Source of the DNA: Bin87 sp963663945
Lineage (GTDB): Bacteria; Chloroflexota; Dehalococcoidia; Lucifugimonadales; UBA3495
Direction: 5' to 3'
Assembly (NCBI GenBank): GCA_963663945.1
Contig: OY760687.1
Coordinates: 744,001 to 808,000, forward strand
Length of the DNA stretch: 64,000 nucleotides
Made by a program: the position numbers and the translations under genes. Of the stretch, positions 18,749-28,333 are shown in pieces. Under the pieces are notes generated by a model that saw only the letters and a list, made by a program, of their open reading frames with translations, was not told the origin of the DNA and ran no database searches. Position 1 is the stretch's first letter. The number at the start of each line of letters is the position of its first letter.

Positions 18749-20410
18749 TCAGCCCGCGCTCTCAAGCCGACAAAAACAGGACGCCTGCACCGGCACGTCT
18801 GCGCGCGCCCGGGCCAGGTCGAGTCGCTGCTTCGCGACCGCCGCCAATTCATGCTGACCGGTTCGCTCCAGGCATTCGTGATAGCCGCTCAGGCTCCAGA
18901 CATTATCGGGGTGCTGACTTGACCGTTTGAGCACCGAGTCGAAGCCGAGGTCCGCCCGATACTCGGCGAGCGCTTCGTCCACACGCCCCTGTTCCAGCAG
19001 GAGGGCACCGAGGGCGTGCCGGACCGGCTGCATCCACCCCCACGGCTCGTCATAGGGCAGGTTGTCGTCAAGGGTGACTGCCTGGCGCAAATGCGCGAAG
19101 CCTGATTCGATGTCACCCCGACGGTAATCGAGCTCACCGAGCATCATCTCCCGTGCGACCGTCAGGATATCGCGACAGGAGTTGTTGAACAGATACCGGC
19201 TGTCCGGCACACGGGCGAAGTCCCGCTCGAACGCCTCCGCCTCGGCCGCCGCCGACTTCGCATCCCCGAGCGTGGCGAAGGCGATGGCCCTGGCATACCG
19301 CATGGTCGCGCTGGTCACACAGTAGAGATCGGGATGCGCCGGTAGTTCCTGCGCAAGGATTTCCTGCCATTTCCCGAACCGCACGAGTACATGCTGCTTG
19401 ACGGGCACCAGTCCTTCCAACCAGTCCGCCATGGGCGGCGACTGCACGCTCAGCAGGTCCTCGGGGAGGGCACCGATCAACTCCCCAGCCGCCTCGATGG
19501 CCGATTGGTACTGGCCCAGGAACATCGCGCCGTACGCCTTGAAGTGATAGTCATGGCAGCGGTATAGCGTATAGAAGTTGAACGGCCCTCTGGCCGCCAG
19601 ATACCGGCGGTCGGCACGCATCGCTTCCTCATTCCAATTCACCACGCTCTGGTAATCGCCGCATAACACGTCAATATGGGTCGCCATGTGCTGCAGATGG
19701 CCGGCATCCGGCACCAAGCCTCGCAACTGATCGCAGGCGAGCAGAGCTTGTTCCGGGAAGGGCGACATTTCCAGCAGGTGGATGTACATATGCAGCATTC
19801 CCGGATGCGGCGGGGCACCCAGGTTCGCGCGAAGTTCCATACCTCGTTCGAGCACTTGCCGGGCTTCTTCGGTGTCGGCGCCCGCTGCCGCTTTGCCGGA
19901 TGACAGGTCCCAGAGCGCCCAGGGGGTGCGGTTCATCAGCGCTTCCGCAAATAGCGCTGAGACATCCGCATCATCCCGGTGGTTGAGGTAGACGGCCCGC
20001 ATGGCGGCGGCAAAGTCATCGACCCAGGCGGCCAGGTCCTGCGACTGTTGAGCAGACTGATAGCGCTGGTGAAGCGCCTCAATCAAGTCCCTTTCCGACT
20101 GGGTACCGCGGCCCGCTAGCGCCGCGGCGCTCATCGTCGCGTCATAGGCCTCGGAGAGCGTTTTCGCTGTTTCCGCCTCATCAAACGCTTCCCACGGCTT
20201 GTTGTAGTTGGGACCCATGGCGTACGCGATACCCCAATACGCCATGGCACACTTCGGATCGGCTTCTGCTGCCCGCTTGAAGCAGAAGACGGCCTCTTCG
20301 TGGTTGAATCCGTAGGTCCATAGCAGACCCCGATCAAACCAGAGCTGGGCCTCCGGCGAAGATGTTGTTATCGGCCGGCTGTATGAACCGAGGTCGAACT
20401 CATAAGCCAT
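18749..20410 (-). CDS. Tetratricopeptide-repeat protein (553 aa)
   Basis: A soluble helical protein of TPR units, for example WFDRGLLWTYGFNHEEAVFC followed by FKRAAEADPKCAMAYWGIAY, and near the end LGALLLEQGRVDEALAEYRA. Such proteins usually act as scaffolds. Relatives with this N-terminus are long TPR proteins of unknown role. The ATG at 20410 is chosen because GAAAGGTG lies upstream and the protein then starts MAYEFDLGSYSRP; a longer frame adds 18 low-quality residues. No signal peptide is seen. It stands alone, next to the right end of IS21 copy 1 (86 bases away). Confidence 0.8.
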   Translation of the reverse strand: MAYEFDLGSYSRPITTSSPEAQLWFDRGLLWTYGFNHEEAVFCFKRAAEADPKCAMAYWGIAYAMGPNYNKPWEAFDEAETAKTLSEAYDATMSAAALAGRGTQSERDLIEALHQRYQSAQQSQDLAAWVDDFAAAMRAVYLNHRDDADVSALFAEALMNRTPWALWDLSSGKAAAGADTEEARQVLERGMELRANLGAPPHPGMLHMYIHLLEMSPFPEQALLACDQLRGLVPDAGHLQHMATHIDVLCGDYQSVVNWNEEAMRADRRYLAARGPFNFYTLYRCHDYHFKAYGAMFLGQYQSAIEAAGELIGALPEDLLSVQSPPMADWLEGLVPVKQHVLVRFGKWQEILAQELPAHPDLYCVTSATMRYARAIAFATLGDAKSAAAEAEAFERDFARVPDSRYLFNNSCRDILTVAREMMLGELDYRRGDIESGFAHLRQAVTLDDNLPYDEPWGWMQPVRHALGALLLEQGRVDEALAEYRADLGFDSVLKRSSQHPDNVWSLSGYHECLERTGQHELAAVAKQRLDLARARADVPVQASCFCRLESAG

Positions 20411-20734
20411 GATGGGGCACCTTTCGTCGCGACTGCGGCGCCGAGCCTGGTCTGCGGTGGGCATCGGCGCAAGGCTTCCGCGAACTGTACGCCCGCCCGA
20501 CGACAGCGTGCGTTTCCTTCACCGATCCAAGGTAAGCATAAAGCCTACGGGCCGAGTGTTTCGCATACTTCACAAAACACTAGGGGGAACGTCCTTCGGG
20601 TGGCACGCACACGAGCCGCGTAGTGCGGGTGGGCAATGGGTGTCAATGTCATCCACACACCACAGTCCAAACTGAGCGGGCCGCCCAATTATCTTACCGA
20701 CGCCGCCTGCCGGATACAAGCCACGACTGGTCGC
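20411..20734. other. Intergenic region, no gene seen
   Basis: About 320 bases upstream of the TPR gene, holding its promoter region by position. No other structure was recognised. Confidence 0.35.
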
Positions 20735-21048
20735 ATCGCATAAGCCAACCACAGTCGCGGGAGCTGGCCAACCTGGAGCCCGCCCCCGTCATCGATGATC
20801 CGCCCGTCGAGAACCATCAGTGTGAACCCCCGACCCGCCGGGAACTCACCCCGCGCCAACTGGCCATCTGGAAGGCGGTGCAGCAGGCCAAAGCTCAGGG
20901 CCTATCCCTGCGCACGATCTCGCGTCAACTCGGCGTACACCTCAACACGGTCCGCAAGTACGTCCACTCCCCGACCCAGCCGACCAATCGACCCATCAAC
21001 CGCGTCGCCGGCCGATCACATCAGCCAGCCACCCGCCGCTCAAACTGA
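20735..21048 (+). pseudogene. ISNCY-family transposase, C-terminal relic
   Basis: The frame reads ISQPQSRELANLEPAPVIDD, then RELTPRQLAIWKAVQQAKAQ and GLSLRTISRQLGVHLNTVRK. It is closely similar to the C-terminal part of the ISNCY transposase relic at 54329-55832 (VSQTRLRELANLEPDPVVEE) and to the HTH-like tail at 56748-57500. Only the last ~100 codons remain. The stop overlaps the element's right terminal repeat at 21047-21069. Confidence 0.7.
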
Positions 21049-21069
21049 CGGAATCGCTGGACAACAACA
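21047..21069 (+). repeat. ISNCY right terminal inverted repeat (orphan)
   Basis: The 23-base end repeat beginning GACGGAATCGCTGG and ending ACAACAACA is identical to those at 55858-55880 and 57533-57555. It marks the right end of a deleted element whose transposase tail lies directly upstream. Confidence 0.75.
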
Positions 21070-21212
21070 CGTCAACGGAACTCCAGGACAGAAACCATCA
21101 TGGCAATCAGACCAAATCGTCGATATTGCATCGATTTTCAACGCCAACCTAATGAATGATTCAGGCCTTGGTTCTACCGTTACGATTCGGGCTCATTATA
21201 CCCATCCGATTG

Positions 21213-21241
21213 TTGACATTAGTAAACCCCATTGTTAGGTT
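21213..21241 (+). promoter_or_regulatory. Candidate sigma-70-type promoter for the amidohydrolase operon
   Basis: TTGACA at 21213-21218, a 17-base spacer, and TAGGTT at 21236-21241. This lies about 55 bases before the GTG start at 21296 and just outside the ISNCY relic. The -10 box is a weak match, so this is tentative. Confidence 0.35.
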
Positions 21242-21295
21242 GGGCTCAAAATCGCCTTTGTACAATCCACCATGCGGTGGAGAGGAGGGTCCGTC

Positions 21296-22684
21296 GTGCC
21301 AGTGCAGCGATTCAGGCCAATGACCAAAGATTTCCCCACCTTCGACTGCGATGCGCACATCGTGGAGCCTGCTGTCATATGGGAACGGGCCGCAGATAGC
21401 CTCACCAGCGATGAGTTGGCAGCTCTGAAATCCACCATGTGGTACGACGCCGAAACAAACCAGTTGCTGGTCAACGGGAGGGCTGACGTGAACAGCTTCG
21501 CCCCGGTTCCGAAGACTGGGCCGGGCGCCATCGACATCGTGAGGCTAGCCGGTCCCGGGCTCAAACACGACATCCAGCGCGCTTTCAACGTCCGCAACCT
21601 CAATCCTGAAACTGCGCTCACCAGGGAGCAGTCGGATTACCTCGCCCACGCCGGGGCCGACGAACCCGGCCCCCGGCTCCAAGACATGGACGTCCAGGGC
21701 ATCGACCAGGTGATGATCATACCGACCAGCATCGATACCTACCCCTGGCTTCAGGACGCCCTGGGGGCGCGGGCCATGTGCAAGGCCTACAACGATTGGG
21801 CATACGAATACACGCAGGAGGACCCGGAACGCCTCTACTTTGCCGCCCTCATCCCCATGCAGAACCCCCAGTTCGCCGTTGAAGAGGTCTATCGCGTGGC
21901 TGCCAAGGGCTGCCGGGTTGCCCTGATCAGACCCATGGATGCCATGGGCAACTACCCGATTCAACCCAAGTACGAGGGCGTGTGGAATGCCCTGGAAGAT
22001 ACCGGCTTGGTCTACGGTATGCACCCCTTCCCGGCTTCCGGGGTTGCGAAACCACCGGGTTACTCCGACCAGTATTCGGGCGCAGAACTCATCAGAAGGA
22101 CCATTTCCACCTCCGGATTGCCGCATACCTTCCTGGGCAACGTGCAAAACTTCCAGGCCGAGGCGTCCCTATGGGTGACCATGGTGCTGATGTCGGGGTT
22201 TTTCGAGAGGCATCCCAAGATCCGAGCCGCCGTGTTCGAGGCGTCGTCCACCTGGTTGAGCTTCCTGCTGGATGAATGCGACAAGACCTATCGGCTCTAC
22301 CGAAATGACCGCAAGCTGCCTCCTCTGAAGCAACTGCCCAGCGAGACTTTCTTCCAGCATTGCGTCACCGGCTTTGAAGGCGACGAAGCCCCGCCGTCGC
22401 GCCTGCCCGACTACTACCGGGACATCCTGGCCTGGGCCTCCGACGTCTATCACCACGACGGAGACGACGCCTGGAGGGCCATCGAGACGATGGAAGAGTG
22501 CGAGTTGCCCATCGACGACCAGGCGAGGTTCCTGGGGGCGAACGCTCGACGGCTCTACAATATCGAGCCGCCCAGCAAGATCATTCGCGATCGAGTTACC
22601 GAGATCCACCGCCCGGATTGGTGGCCCGACGAAGACGAGATCAATGAGGCCCTCAAGCCGGAGTCGTCGGTTACGCGACGCTAG
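21296..22684 (+). CDS. Amidohydrolase-2 family metal-dependent hydrolase/decarboxylase
   Basis: A 462-residue TIM-barrel enzyme of the Amidohydro_2 family, which includes ACMSD-type decarboxylases and hydrolases of aromatic or lactone substrates. Seen: FDCDAHIVEP near the N-terminus (the DxH metal-binding strand), RLQDMDVQGIDQVMIIPTSI, YNDWAYEYTQEDPERLYFAA, and a C-terminal GANARRLYNI. The GTG at 21296 is preferred over the ATG at 21272 because AGGAGGG (21283-21289) would lie inside the longer version and sits seven bases before the GTG. A paralogue follows 25 bases later, so they form an operon. The substrate is unknown. Confidence 0.85.
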   Translation: MPVQRFRPMTKDFPTFDCDAHIVEPAVIWERAADSLTSDELAALKSTMWYDAETNQLLVNGRADVNSFAPVPKTGPGAIDIVRLAGPGLKHDIQRAFNVRNLNPETALTREQSDYLAHAGADEPGPRLQDMDVQGIDQVMIIPTSIDTYPWLQDALGARAMCKAYNDWAYEYTQEDPERLYFAALIPMQNPQFAVEEVYRVAAKGCRVALIRPMDAMGNYPIQPKYEGVWNALEDTGLVYGMHPFPASGVAKPPGYSDQYSGAELIRRTISTSGLPHTFLGNVQNFQAEASLWVTMVLMSGFFERHPKIRAAVFEASSTWLSFLLDECDKTYRLYRNDRKLPPLKQLPSETFFQHCVTGFEGDEAPPSRLPDYYRDILAWASDVYHHDGDDAWRAIETMEECELPIDDQARFLGANARRLYNIEPPSKIIRDRVTEIHRPDWWPDEDEINEALKPESSVTRR

Positions 22685-22709
22685 CCGGCAGCCCATCGGA
22701 TGACGTGCG

Positions 22710-23990
22710 ATGACTATGAGCAAAGATTTCGTTGTTTTCGACAGCGATTCCCACGTGGTGGAACCCCGCGACGTGTGGGAGAAATACCTGGAGCCTGAGT
22801 ACAGGGTCCCGGGCAAAAACGCCCTCTGGCGCGAAGAAGGGCGTTTCGACTCGTATCTCAAGATCAACGGCCAGGTGTTTCGAGACAGCGCGAACCCCAA
22901 CATTCCTCGTCATGCCATCTGGAAGCCCGGAATGACCTGGGACTCTGTGGGCGAGTTGGACCCGGATACCCGCCATCCGATGTGTGAAGGCGCATCTGAC
23001 CCACAGGCCAGGCTCCGGGATATGGATGCCATGGGAATCGACCAGGCCTTCGTTTACCCGACGTGGTTCGCCGAGGGTTTTCACCTGGTTGAGGATCCGG
23101 ACGTGGCCTGGGCGCTGGCGCGGGCGTACAACGACTGGATTGCAGATTTCTGTGAGGCCGCGCCGGACCGTCTGTTCGCCGCCGCGATGGTCCCCCTGGG
23201 CAACATGGACTTTGCTTCAGCCGAGCTGCGCCGCGTCGCCGGGTCGCGATGTTTCCGTGGAGCGTTCATCCGGCCCATGTTCATGGAAGGACGGTACCTG
23301 ACCCACCCCTACTACGATCCCCTTTGGGCGGAACTGGAGAACCTGGGGTTGGCCGCCGCCGTGCATCCCACGGCCGGCCTATGGAATCCGGAGTGGACTT
23401 CCCATGGTCCCTTCGTGGAAAAGATCAGCGGCCGGTTCTCACAGACCGCCGGCCTCGGCGGCGGCGGTGGGGGCCCCTTCGCTGGCGGCAGCACCAGCGA
23501 CCGCAACCGGGCATCCCCGGCGACGGGAATGATCCCGCTGGGGCATCCCCTGGCGCCGATATTGTCCCCATGGCTGGACAACCATATGTTCGTCGCATCC
23601 ACGCTGATCGGCTACACCGTCATGCAGCGCTTCCCTGAGATGAGGGTGGTCATGGCCCACGGCAAGGCCTCCTGGATGGACGAAGTCCTGGAGAAAATGG
23701 AGGCATCGACACGGGTCATACCTCTTCAGCATTATTATTCCGTCAGGACCGATCCTGAAGAAATGTGGGAAGAGGGCCACGTCATGCTGGGGTTCGACGC
23801 TGAAGAGCGCATGATCCAGGAGCTCCCGCATGCCTACGAAAATAAAATCGTCTGGGGTTCCCGGTATCCGCACCACGACACGACCAGCGCTTGGGACGCC
23901 ATCCAGGCGCTGACCCAGGCGCGAGTAGAACGGAACGTCATAGCCCGCATGATGGGCCAGAACGCCCGGGAGCAATTCGGGCTGGACTGA
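22710..23990 (+). CDS. Amidohydrolase-2 family enzyme, paralogue of upstream gene
   Basis: A 426-residue enzyme with the same fold: FDSDSHVVEPRDVWEKYL at the N-terminus, RLRDMDAMGIDQAFVYPTWF, YNDWIADFCEAAPDRLFAAA, a His in VVMAHGKASWMDEVLEKMEA, and SRYPHHDTTSAWDAI before the C-terminal NAREQFGLD. A glycine-rich loop (GLGGGGGGPFAGG) near residue 255 is unusual for the family and probably surface exposed. It lies 25 bases after the first amidohydrolase. The two may act on successive intermediates or form a heteromer. Confidence 0.85.
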   Translation: MTMSKDFVVFDSDSHVVEPRDVWEKYLEPEYRVPGKNALWREEGRFDSYLKINGQVFRDSANPNIPRHAIWKPGMTWDSVGELDPDTRHPMCEGASDPQARLRDMDAMGIDQAFVYPTWFAEGFHLVEDPDVAWALARAYNDWIADFCEAAPDRLFAAAMVPLGNMDFASAELRRVAGSRCFRGAFIRPMFMEGRYLTHPYYDPLWAELENLGLAAAVHPTAGLWNPEWTSHGPFVEKISGRFSQTAGLGGGGGGPFAGGSTSDRNRASPATGMIPLGHPLAPILSPWLDNHMFVASTLIGYTVMQRFPEMRVVMAHGKASWMDEVLEKMEASTRVIPLQHYYSVRTDPEEMWEEGHVMLGFDAEERMIQELPHAYENKIVWGSRYPHHDTTSAWDAIQALTQARVERNVIARMMGQNAREQFGLD

Positions 23991-24151
23991 GCCACCATTT
24001 TTGTCAGCGAGACAGTTCGCCCCAGAGTGGCGCAGACAGCGAGCCTCACGCGTACCCACTAAACCAAGGCCAAGGTGAAATACGCAGATATGTAGGGCGA
24101 ATTTGTGGAGGGCCCGGGTTAGCTGGTCTCGGGAGCTACGAGAGGTTCAAG

Positions 24152-25324
24152 ATGGGCGTGAGGGAGATAGACCGGTCTCTGGAACAATGGCAGATGGGAG
24201 TCAAGGATCTGCCCCAGCGGATGATCTCGGCGCCCACGCCCCGGGCGCGGGCGCGTTGGTATGCCCTTTGTATGCTGGCCCGGGGCTGGACGGCAGTGGC
24301 CACGGCGGAGGCGCTGGAACGGGCCCCATACCATAGGCCGTTGGGTGTCGGCCTTCGGTGAGGGAGGGCCTGCAGCCCTGTTATTCGAGCCGACCGGTGG
24401 TTCCCCCCGCTCCTGACCAGGCGCAGCAGGAGAGGTTGAAAGGGGCGGTGGAGCAACCGCCAGTTGCGGCGGGCATCGATCTGTCCAACTGGAACTGGAA
24501 GGTGGTTCGCCGGTTTGTAGAGGAACGGTTCGGGTTGAAGCTGAGCCGGAGCAGTTGCCTGAACTATCCCGTATCGAGTACAGGACAGGCTCTGCACCGT
24601 TTGGGGTTTGTGCTGAAGCGCCCCAAGAAGCGGTTGGTCAAGGCGGACACGGCGCGGCGGGAAGCCTTTGTGGCGGAGTATGTCGCGCTGACAGAGGCGG
24701 CCCGACGGACTGAGGCCAAGATATTCTTTGCTGACGAGGCCCACCCACTTTCGAGCAGACGCTGATCTGCGTGGCAAGTGGGTCCTGAAAGGAGAACCGG
24801 CCCTGGTGGACTCCACCAGCCCGCGACGCGGTGAGAAGGTCAGCTACTACTCGGCGGTAAGTCTGGAAACCGGCGAGGTGGAGGTGATGGAACTGGAGGG
24901 CAACAGCAACTCCGCTACCTCAGCCGCCTTCCTGCGACAACTGCGGGAGCGACACCCTGAACCACTGACCGTGATCTGGGACAATTCGCCAGCCCATCAG
25001 GGCGACGCGCTGCGAGCCTACCTGGCCACGCCCGGCCTGAACTTGCGCCTGATGAATCTGCCCAGCTACAGCCCAGACTTCAAAGCTGACGAGGCCATCT
25101 GGGGCTGGGCACGTCAGGAAGCGACCGCCAACCAGTGCCTGGGGATTCGTGTCGGGGTGCAGGAGCAGGTGGGCGACTTTTTCGCCCGTCTGTCCAGTCG
25201 TCGCGAGGAAATCAAGCGACGATGCCGGACCATGCTGCAAGCACAAGCGGATGAACGGACCGCCAGCGCCCCGGCCGACACTCTCCGGCCTGCAAATGTA
25301 GATTTCACCGTGGCTCCAGTTTAG
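24152..25324 (+). pseudogene. IS630-family transposase, disrupted
   Basis: An IS630 transposase can be followed across three breaks. The N-terminal HTH (RARARWYALCMLARGWTAVA) shifts frame near 24332, before RWVSAFGEGGPAALLFEPTG. The middle (NWNWKVVRRFVEERFGLKLS) contains a 24-base insertion (24568-24591) that adds PVSSTGQA between SCLNY and LHRLGF. A 4-base duplication (CCACCCAC near 24744) shifts the frame inside FADEAH, after which HFRADADLRGKWVLKGEPAL...WDNSPAHQGDALRAYL...YSPDFKADEAIWGWARQEA continues to the stop. The DDE residues are still readable, but the gene cannot give a full protein without corrections. Confidence 0.85.
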
Positions 25325-25557
25325 TTAGGCATTGGTCGTCTGTTTCAAAACCATCATCCCGTATGCACAGGAGCGCCCTCCCCTTGTTCAGTACGCAGGC
25401 CCCACGCTCTCGCTGGTCGATTCAGGCTTGGTGCGAATAAAAGTTATTGACGCCGGTAATGATGGCAATTTAGACTGACACGAGGACGTAATTCTGACGT
25501 ATTTCGTCATTACATCCGGGATTTATCTCCGAGACTATTCTCAATCAGGAGGAACTG

Positions 25558-27579
25558 ATGGCGGATTACGACATTATCATCAGGAAGGGCACCATAGTAG
25601 ACGGGACGCGGACGCCGCGGTACGTGAGCGACATTGCCATCAAGGACGGCAGGATCGCCAGGATTGGCGGGCTGAACGGCGGCACCGCCGACCGGGTAAT
25701 TGACGCGGAAGGTCTGATTGTGGCGCCGGGGTTCGTTGACCTGCACACGCACTATGACGCCCAGATTTTCTGGGACCCCTACTGCACCCTGTCGGGCTGG
25801 CACGGCGTGACGTCCGTGGCCCTGGGCAACTGCGGGTTCGGCTTTGCGCCGTCGCGGGTGGAGGACCAGGACCGGGCGATGCTCAGCATGACCCGTAACG
25901 AGGCCATTCCCTACGATGCCATGAAGGAGGGGATGCCGTGGAACTGGGTGACATTCCCCGATTTCATGGAAAGTCTCGGCAACACTCCCAAGGGGGTGAA
26001 CTGCCTGACCTACGTGCCGCTGACGCCGCTCTACGCCTGGGTCATGGGTTGGGACGAGGCCAAGAACCGTCGCCCCACGGAGGACGAGCTGCAGGAAATG
26101 GTGCGGCTCATCCACGAGGCCATGGACCACGGCGCATGTGGCTGGTCGGCTCAGGTGCTGGGGGTGAACTCCGTACAGCGGGACTACGACGGCACCCCGA
26201 TGATTACCGACATGTTGTCCGAGCACGAGGTGCTGACCTTCGCCAAGGTGCTGGCCGACCGGGACGAGGGTTTTATTGAGTTGGCCTACCAGGAGACCGG
26301 CGAGGAAGGGCGGCCTTTGGGCGAAGGGGCTCGCCTGTTCTTTGAAAGGGTAGCCGAGGTCTCGAACCGTCCGGTGCTGTACCAGACGGTATCTCCCAAC
26401 TCGGTACACCCCGAACAGCACCGCGAGCGCATCCGCTGGCTCGAGAGTTGCGCTGAGCGTGGCTTGCGGGTCTACGGACAGGGCAATACCCGCCGCGGCG
26501 GATTCGAGCTCACCTTCGAAGACTGGAATCTGTTCGATGACACTCCCATGTGGCGTGAGGTCACTCTGGGCGACAAGGCCACCAGGAAGGCCAAGATGTC
26601 CGATCCGGATATGCGCCTCAAGCTGAAGGAAGAATGGGACTCGGGTCGGCGCCCCACCCAGGTCACTCCCGGCTCCGTGGGCAGCCTGCAGGTGATGACC
26701 CGCAAGGTGAAGATCGACATCGGCGCTGAGACCGACTTCACCCGGATGCCCGCCAGGGTCAATGTCAGCGGAGCGGACTATTTCCTGGTCAACACGCGCG
26801 ACGGCTACAAGTTGCTGTCGGTGGTCTGCCCGCACCAGGGCGGTTGCGTGGATGATGAAGGAGACAAGTTCGTCTGCGATACCCACGGCTACGAGTACGA
26901 GCATGACGGCGGGCGTTGCATCACCAACGGCGAGCTGCGCTTGAAGTCCTTCGTCGTCAACGTCGTCGACGGGCGCATGATTGCTCTGGCGCCGGACGAG
27001 ACCGAGACTTCCAGCCCGCAGGCCGGCCTGACCGTTCAGCAAATCGCCGACGAGCAGGGCAAGCATGTTATCGACGCGCTGCTGGACATGTGCGTGGAAG
27101 ACGACCTAGCGACGGAGTTCTACGCCGACACCCAGGGACGCGATGTGGCGCAGTACACGGCGGAGGTGCTGGACTCCAACCACGTCGTTGCCGGTGTTTC
27201 CGACGGCGGCGCGCACGTCAAGTTCCTGACCGCCGGCATCTATCCGACGGATATGCTGGCCTGGCTGGTGCGGGACGAACAGGTCATCACGCTGGAGGAC
27301 GCCCACTTCAAGCTATCGTATCTGCCGGCCCACTTCGGCGGATTCCAGGATCGGGGAGCGCTGCGTGAGGGCGCGCCGGCGGACATGGTCGTCTATGACC
27401 TGGAGAAGCTGGAAGTGCTGCCTTCCGAGGTGGCCGAGGACTTGCCCGGAGGCGAGTGGCGCCGCATCCAGAAGGCCAAGGGCTACCGCTGGACGCTGGT
27501 GAACGGCGAGATCACCTTTGAGGACGGCGAGCCCACCGGAGCGATGCCCGGACGCCTGCTGCGGAACGGCCGGGGATAG
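25558..27579 (+). CDS. D-aminoacylase/amidohydrolase-3 family enzyme with an inserted Rieske [2Fe-2S] domain
   Basis: A 673-residue protein with AGGAGG at 25547-25552. Residues 1-380 follow the N-acyl-D-amino-acid deacylase family: DIIIRKGTIVDGTRTPRYVS, VAPGFVDLHTHYDAQIFWDP (metal His63 and His65), GNCGFGFAP, and VTLGDKATRKAKMSDPDMRL. The C-terminal part resumes with GLTVQQIADEQG, VAGVSDGGAHVKFL (a metal-site Asp) and GAPADMVVYDLEKLEVLP. Between them, residues ~385-490 form a Rieske ferredoxin domain: VVCPHQGGC (Cys424, His426) and CDTHGYEYEHDGG (Cys440, His443). This replaces the segment usually found there. The enzyme likely hydrolyses an amide or cyclic ring; why it carries an iron-sulfur centre is unknown. 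Confidence 0.85.
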   Translation: MADYDIIIRKGTIVDGTRTPRYVSDIAIKDGRIARIGGLNGGTADRVIDAEGLIVAPGFVDLHTHYDAQIFWDPYCTLSGWHGVTSVALGNCGFGFAPSRVEDQDRAMLSMTRNEAIPYDAMKEGMPWNWVTFPDFMESLGNTPKGVNCLTYVPLTPLYAWVMGWDEAKNRRPTEDELQEMVRLIHEAMDHGACGWSAQVLGVNSVQRDYDGTPMITDMLSEHEVLTFAKVLADRDEGFIELAYQETGEEGRPLGEGARLFFERVAEVSNRPVLYQTVSPNSVHPEQHRERIRWLESCAERGLRVYGQGNTRRGGFELTFEDWNLFDDTPMWREVTLGDKATRKAKMSDPDMRLKLKEEWDSGRRPTQVTPGSVGSLQVMTRKVKIDIGAETDFTRMPARVNVSGADYFLVNTRDGYKLLSVVCPHQGGCVDDEGDKFVCDTHGYEYEHDGGRCITNGELRLKSFVVNVVDGRMIALAPDETETSSPQAGLTVQQIADEQGKHVIDALLDMCVEDDLATEFYADTQGRDVAQYTAEVLDSNHVVAGVSDGGAHVKFLTAGIYPTDMLAWLVRDEQVITLEDAHFKLSYLPAHFGGFQDRGALREGAPADMVVYDLEKLEVLPSEVAEDLPGGEWRRIQKAKGYRWTLVNGEITFEDGEPTGAMPGRLLRNGRG

Positions 27580-28158
27580 GCCGTTGCCAGTGGAGCATAT
27601 AGGGGCGAAAGGTCATTCGCCCTATCTCCGTTGTTGCCACAAGGCGCCAATTGAACCAAGAGCCTATCCCATTGTTTTTGGGATAGGCTCAAAGCCCAAC
27701 CTGCAGTCGTCGCGCGGTCGCATAGCATCTTCTGGGATAGTCTACCGACGATGAAATCGAGGAGGCAGCACTCAACCAGGTCGACAACCCATCCAAAATG
27801 CATATTGTCTTCCGGAATGGTGCCACGATGCCCGGCTGCCGCGTCACCATCGGCGCGACTTTAGGTTCCTGCATCCCCACCAACAGCTCGGAAATACCTA
27901 TGGCCACGGGGCAGACGTCTGCCCCGCGATGATTGCCGTACGTGACTCATCCACATCACCATCGGGCCAGTGCGGCAGCAGGATGCACGGCCATTCCATC
28001 CGTAGCGCCCCAGCGTTCGCCTCGCGGTAGACGGGATCGTGCAACAGGGCGAGGATGTGCACAACGGGCGGTTGCTGGTGGCCATGGACAGTCCGAAAAC
28101 CCATCCTCTGCTGCGCTATGACCCGGCTTTGCTCAGAGCGGGCTCTAACAAGCCGAGC
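27580..28158. other. Intergenic region downstream of the Rieske-amidohydrolase gene
   Basis: About 580 bases with no credible gene. It contains a perfect 11-bp hairpin at 27661-27689 and a shorter GGGCGAA...TTCGCCC hairpin near 27604-27621. Confidence 0.4.
27661..27689 (+). terminator. Perfect hairpin, possible transcription terminator
   Basis: AGCCTATCCCA and TGGGATAGGCT form an 11-bp perfect stem around a 7-base T-rich loop, about 80 bases after the amidohydrolase stop. There is no T-run after the stem, so intrinsic termination is uncertain; it may instead protect the 3' end of the mRNA. Confidence 0.4.
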
Positions 28159-28208
28159 TCACGTAACGGATGTTGAGCGAAGCACCGCGGGTATCAATAA
28201 GGGACGGA
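28159..28208 (+). repeat. Dispersed ACGTAA...GTATCAATAA repeat, copy C
   Basis: TCACGTAAC, 24 bases containing TGTTG and GCGAAGCACCG, then GTATCAATAAGGGACGG. It matches copies A and B in core and spacing, but the downstream ~130 bases shared by those two are absent. It precedes a truncated transposase gene by ~125 bases. Confidence 0.5.
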
Positions 28209-28333
28209 CGCCGGCGCATCGCACGGATAAATCATCTCTACGGATGCTTTGCGGCGGAACTTCTAAATGGCGCTGGCCGTGGGTGCCACCAAACGCTGAT
28301 GGTTCGGTAACATTTCTCAATGAGGCAACAGGC

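Noticed and set aside
25510..27066. Long minus-strand frame (518 codons) opposite the Rieske-amidohydrolase gene
   Set aside because: His/Val/Gln-rich mirror of a well-supported gene; a typical antisense shadow in GC-rich DNA.
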